Of a DNA stretch of 7,161 bases, positions 5,632 to 7,161 are shown one piece after another (the first letter of the stretch is position 1; the number at the start of each line of letters is the position of its first letter). Both the position numbers and the translations under genes were made by a program. The notes beneath the pieces are model-generated. The model searched no databases and had not been told where the DNA came from. It saw only the letters and a list, made by a program, of their open reading frames with translations. The stretch is from Anaerolineaceae bacterium (lineage in GTDB: Bacteria; Chloroflexota; Anaerolineae; Anaerolineales; Anaerolineaceae), in assembly GCA_003532515.1 (NCBI GenBank), contig DOEX01000102.1, positions 1 to 7,161 of the forward strand. The letters are read 5' to 3'.

Positions 5632-6315
5632 GAACTCATCAACTCCATTTTCGAACTTCTGTTCGGCACAGACCCTGAACTGCGCCAGATCATCGCGGTG
5701 ACTCTGCGTATGTCGCTATTCAGTACCCTTTTTTCGTCTCTGATTGGGATCCCAGCGGGAGTTCTCTTAGGGGCGAACGATTTTCGAGGAAAACCTTTCC
5801 TCACCCGACTTGTCAATACGTTACTCGGATTACCCCCGGTTGTGGCAGGACTCCTGGTTTTACTATTGCTCTCCCGAAGTGGTCCATTAGGAAGTTTTCG
5901 GCTGCTTTATACAGTAGAGGCAATGGTGATCGCCCAGGTGCTGCTGATCACTCCTTTTATCTCTGCTATGACCGCCAACCTGGTAGGGGTCAACGCCAAA
6001 GTGATCAATGAAACCCTGGTAGGGGTTGGTATTCATGGTCCAAAGCGCTTGAAATATTTTTTGCTCGACTTCAGAGTACCCTTTATCTCGATCATCCTGG
6101 CTGGTTTCGGACGTTCAATTGCAGAAGTCGGTGCGGTACAGATGGTGGGTGGGAATGTTCAATTCAAAACCAGGGTGATGACTACCGCGATTATGATGCA
6201 AACCAATATGGGACGCTTTGATTTTGCTATTGCGCTTGGTGTAACCTTATTGCTTATCTCTTTCCTGGTCAATTCGATCGTGAACCGCATCCAGAAGGCA
6301 GTATCAGATGATTGA
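5629..6315 (+). CDS. tupB: TupB, tungstate ABC transporter permease
   Basis: This 228-aa integral membrane protein is normal in length for TupB. Hydrophobic segments are seen at about 25-49, 63-83, 96-117, 150-172 and 198-218. The binding-protein-dependent transport signature (EAA loop) corresponds to NETLVGVGIHGPKRLKYFLL at 127-146, followed by RVPFISIILAGFGRSIAEVG at 149-168, the cytoplasmic helix that docks to the ATPase. GLPPVVAGL at 67-75 and QMVGGNV at 171-177 are typical of tungstate/molybdate-type permeases. It forms the membrane channel that takes oxyanion from TupA. The start is TTG, set by spacing from the CGGAG site and by the family N-terminus (ELINSIFELLFGTDPEL). Its 3' end overlaps tupC by 8 bp, indicating translational coupling. 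Confidence 0.92.
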   Translation: MELINSIFELLFGTDPELRQIIAVTLRMSLFSTLFSSLIGIPAGVLLGANDFRGKPFLTRLVNTLLGLPPVVAGLLVLLLLSRSGPLGSFRLLYTVEAMVIAQVLLITPFISAMTANLVGVNAKVINETLVGVGIHGPKRLKYFLLDFRVPFISIILAGFGRSIAEVGAVQMVGGNVQFKTRVMTTAIMMQTNMGRFDFAIALGVTLLLISFLVNSIVNRIQKAVSDD

Positions 6316-6982
6316 GCTGAAGAATGTTTTGGTTAAAGCCAAAGACCGACTGATCCTGGACGTTCCCGGCTTAAGATTCGAGCGGGGCAAGCGTTATGGC
6401 ATCATTGGTGAAAACGGAAGTGGCAAGACCACGCTATTAAGGGTGTTGATGGGAACGGTGAAAACCAGCCAAGGGTCGATTGAAGGCTTGAACCTGGATC
6501 ATAAGGTGGGTTATCTTCCCCAATCACCCTATGCCTTCTCGTTTTCTGTGCTACGAAATGTAAGTATGACTCTCGAAAATGATCAAGAACGGGATGAGCT
6601 GGTTTTGGAAGCCCTGCAAAAAGTTGGTTTGGGTTCACTGATCCATTCCAGGGGCAGCACGCTCTCAGGTGGCGAAAAGCAGCGGCTCGGCCTGGCAAGA
6701 TTGCTGGCTGTGCCAAAGGAAGTGCTTCTGCTGGATGAACCCACCTCTGCAACGGACATCCGCGGGACCGATATCGTGGAAGCTTTGTTGCAAGAGTGGT
6801 TCGAGAAGACCAAGGGTATGCTGATCTTCACAACCCATGCCCCTGCCCAGGCGCTGCGCATGGCAGATGAGGTCATTTTCCTGGAAGATGGAAGGGTGAT
6901 CGAAATTGGCAGCCCGCAAGACTTGTTCAATCATCCCCAGGAAGCCGAAACCCAGGCATTCCTTTCGCATTGGGTCATTTGA
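6308..6982 (+). CDS. tupC: TupC, tungstate ABC transporter ATP-binding protein
   Basis: This 224-aa protein has a complete nucleotide-binding domain: Walker A GENGSGKTT at 34-42, Q-loop Gln72 in LPQSPYAF, ABC signature LSGGEKQR at 119-126, Walker B VLLLDEP at 139-145, D-loop SATD at 147-150 and H-loop His177 in TTHAPAQA. It hydrolyses ATP to drive import by TupB. The protein ends soon after the core domain, so there is no C-terminal TOBE/MOP regulatory domain of the kind found in ModC; feedback by bound oxyanion through this subunit is therefore not expected. The ATG lies within the end of tupB, with AGAAGG (6293-6298) nine bases upstream. No break or missing residue is seen. Confidence 0.95.
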   Translation: MIELKNVLVKAKDRLILDVPGLRFERGKRYGIIGENGSGKTTLLRVLMGTVKTSQGSIEGLNLDHKVGYLPQSPYAFSFSVLRNVSMTLENDQERDELVLEALQKVGLGSLIHSRGSTLSGGEKQRLGLARLLAVPKEVLLLDEPTSATDIRGTDIVEALLQEWFEKTKGMLIFTTHAPAQALRMADEVIFLEDGRVIEIGSPQDLFNHPQEAETQAFLSHWVI

Positions 6983-7002
6983 TTTCGATCAGTTGTTTTT
7001 TT
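6976..7002 (+). terminator. Probable rho-independent terminator of tupABC
   Basis: TGAT (6980-6983), loop TTCG, ATCA (6988-6991) forms a short stem that extends outward through a U-G wobble and one U-U mismatch to A-U and C-G pairs (6976-6977 with 6994-6995). T7 (6996-7002) follows at once. The stem is AT-rich and contains the tupC stop codon, so its strength is moderate, but the order of stem, tetraloop and T tract is correct. An alternative pairing TTCGATC (6984-6990) with GATCGGA (7004-7010) would place the T tract in the loop. Confidence 0.5.
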
Positions 7003-7161
7003 AGATCGGAACGGCATGGCAACCCTCCCATACAAGCTATTTGACATCACCTATTACCTCTCAGTTGCCTTTTATCCTTGACCGAAAAGGGTTTGAAGGT
7101 TAGGATTTCTGTAGAACAAAATGCCCCAATCACAGGGCAGAATTTAACACCGCCAGGTGTA
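7003..7161. other. Downstream non-coding tail
   Basis: No gene can be supported on either strand. It contains CCTTTT/AAAAGG arms (7068-7073 and 7085-7090), TGCCC-N8-GGGCA (7122-7126 and 7135-7139) and ACACC-GCCA-GGTGT (7147-7160) at the very edge. Read on the minus strand, the TGCCC/GGGCA stem is followed by TTTTG, so it could be a weak terminator for a gene converging from the right. The edge of the window prevents a decision. Confidence 0.4.

Noticed and set aside
7041..7046. TTGACA as a promoter in the tail after tupC
   Set aside because: No -10-like hexamer at proper spacing and no gene following it in the window.
7122..7139. Terminator TGCCC-N8-GGGCA on the + strand
   Set aside because: It is followed by GAATTT rather than a T tract, and a better terminator already lies at the end of tupC; it is at most a weak minus-strand terminator.
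1..7161. CRISPR array, tRNA/rRNA, insertion sequence or phage attachment site
   Set aside because: No regularly spaced repeats, tRNA cloverleaf, transposase remnants or long terminal repeats were seen on either strand.

Overview
The window is a molybdenum/tungsten cofactor (Moco/Wco) locus from an anaerobic-type bacterium. All recognisable genes lie on the + strand. The gene set (tandem MoeA genes, one fused to a periplasmic-binding-protein-like domain, a MOSC-MogA fusion, and a tungstate-type ABC transporter), together with TTG starts and mid-range GC, suggests an anaerobe. A Chloroflexota/Anaerolineae member is my best guess, but that is inference; Firmicutes or deltaproteobacterial relatives carry similar modules.

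Bases 1-4396 form a tight biosynthetic operon that enters from the left. It holds the last 45 codons of a conventional MoeA, a 636-aa MoeA-PBP fusion, MoaC, MoaA and a MOSC-MogA fusion. Spacing is 6 bp, then two 4-bp stop/start overlaps, then 0 bp. MoaA and MoaC make cyclic pyranopterin monophosphate from GTP. MogA would adenylylate molybdopterin and MoeA would insert the oxyanion. The molybdopterin synthase genes (moaD, moaE) and moeB are not in the window.

Bases 4397-4747 are a 351-bp non-coding gap rich in inverted repeats. It contains a promoter with consensus hexamers (-35 inside a 13-bp palindrome), paired TTCC-N7-GGAA repeats on either side of it, and a weak terminator/attenuator-like structure further upstream. 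This is the part least explained by known annotation and the likeliest place for a metal- or cofactor-responsive switch.

Bases 4748-6982 are tupA-tupB-tupC: a tungstate-binding lipoprotein, a permease and an ATPase. A strong hairpin with a T7 tract lies between tupA and tupB and abuts the tupB ribosome-binding site and TTG start, so it probably sets tupA expression above tupBC. A UUCG-loop hairpin followed by T7 at the end of tupC is a plausible operon terminator. The last ~160 bases hold no gene that I can support.

Together the two units import tungstate (or molybdate) and build and load the pterin cofactor, suggesting that the host uses tungsto- or molybdoenzymes. I see no wholly new system. 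The points worth following are the regulatory gap, the MoeA-PBP fusion with altered motif residues, and the intercistronic attenuator.
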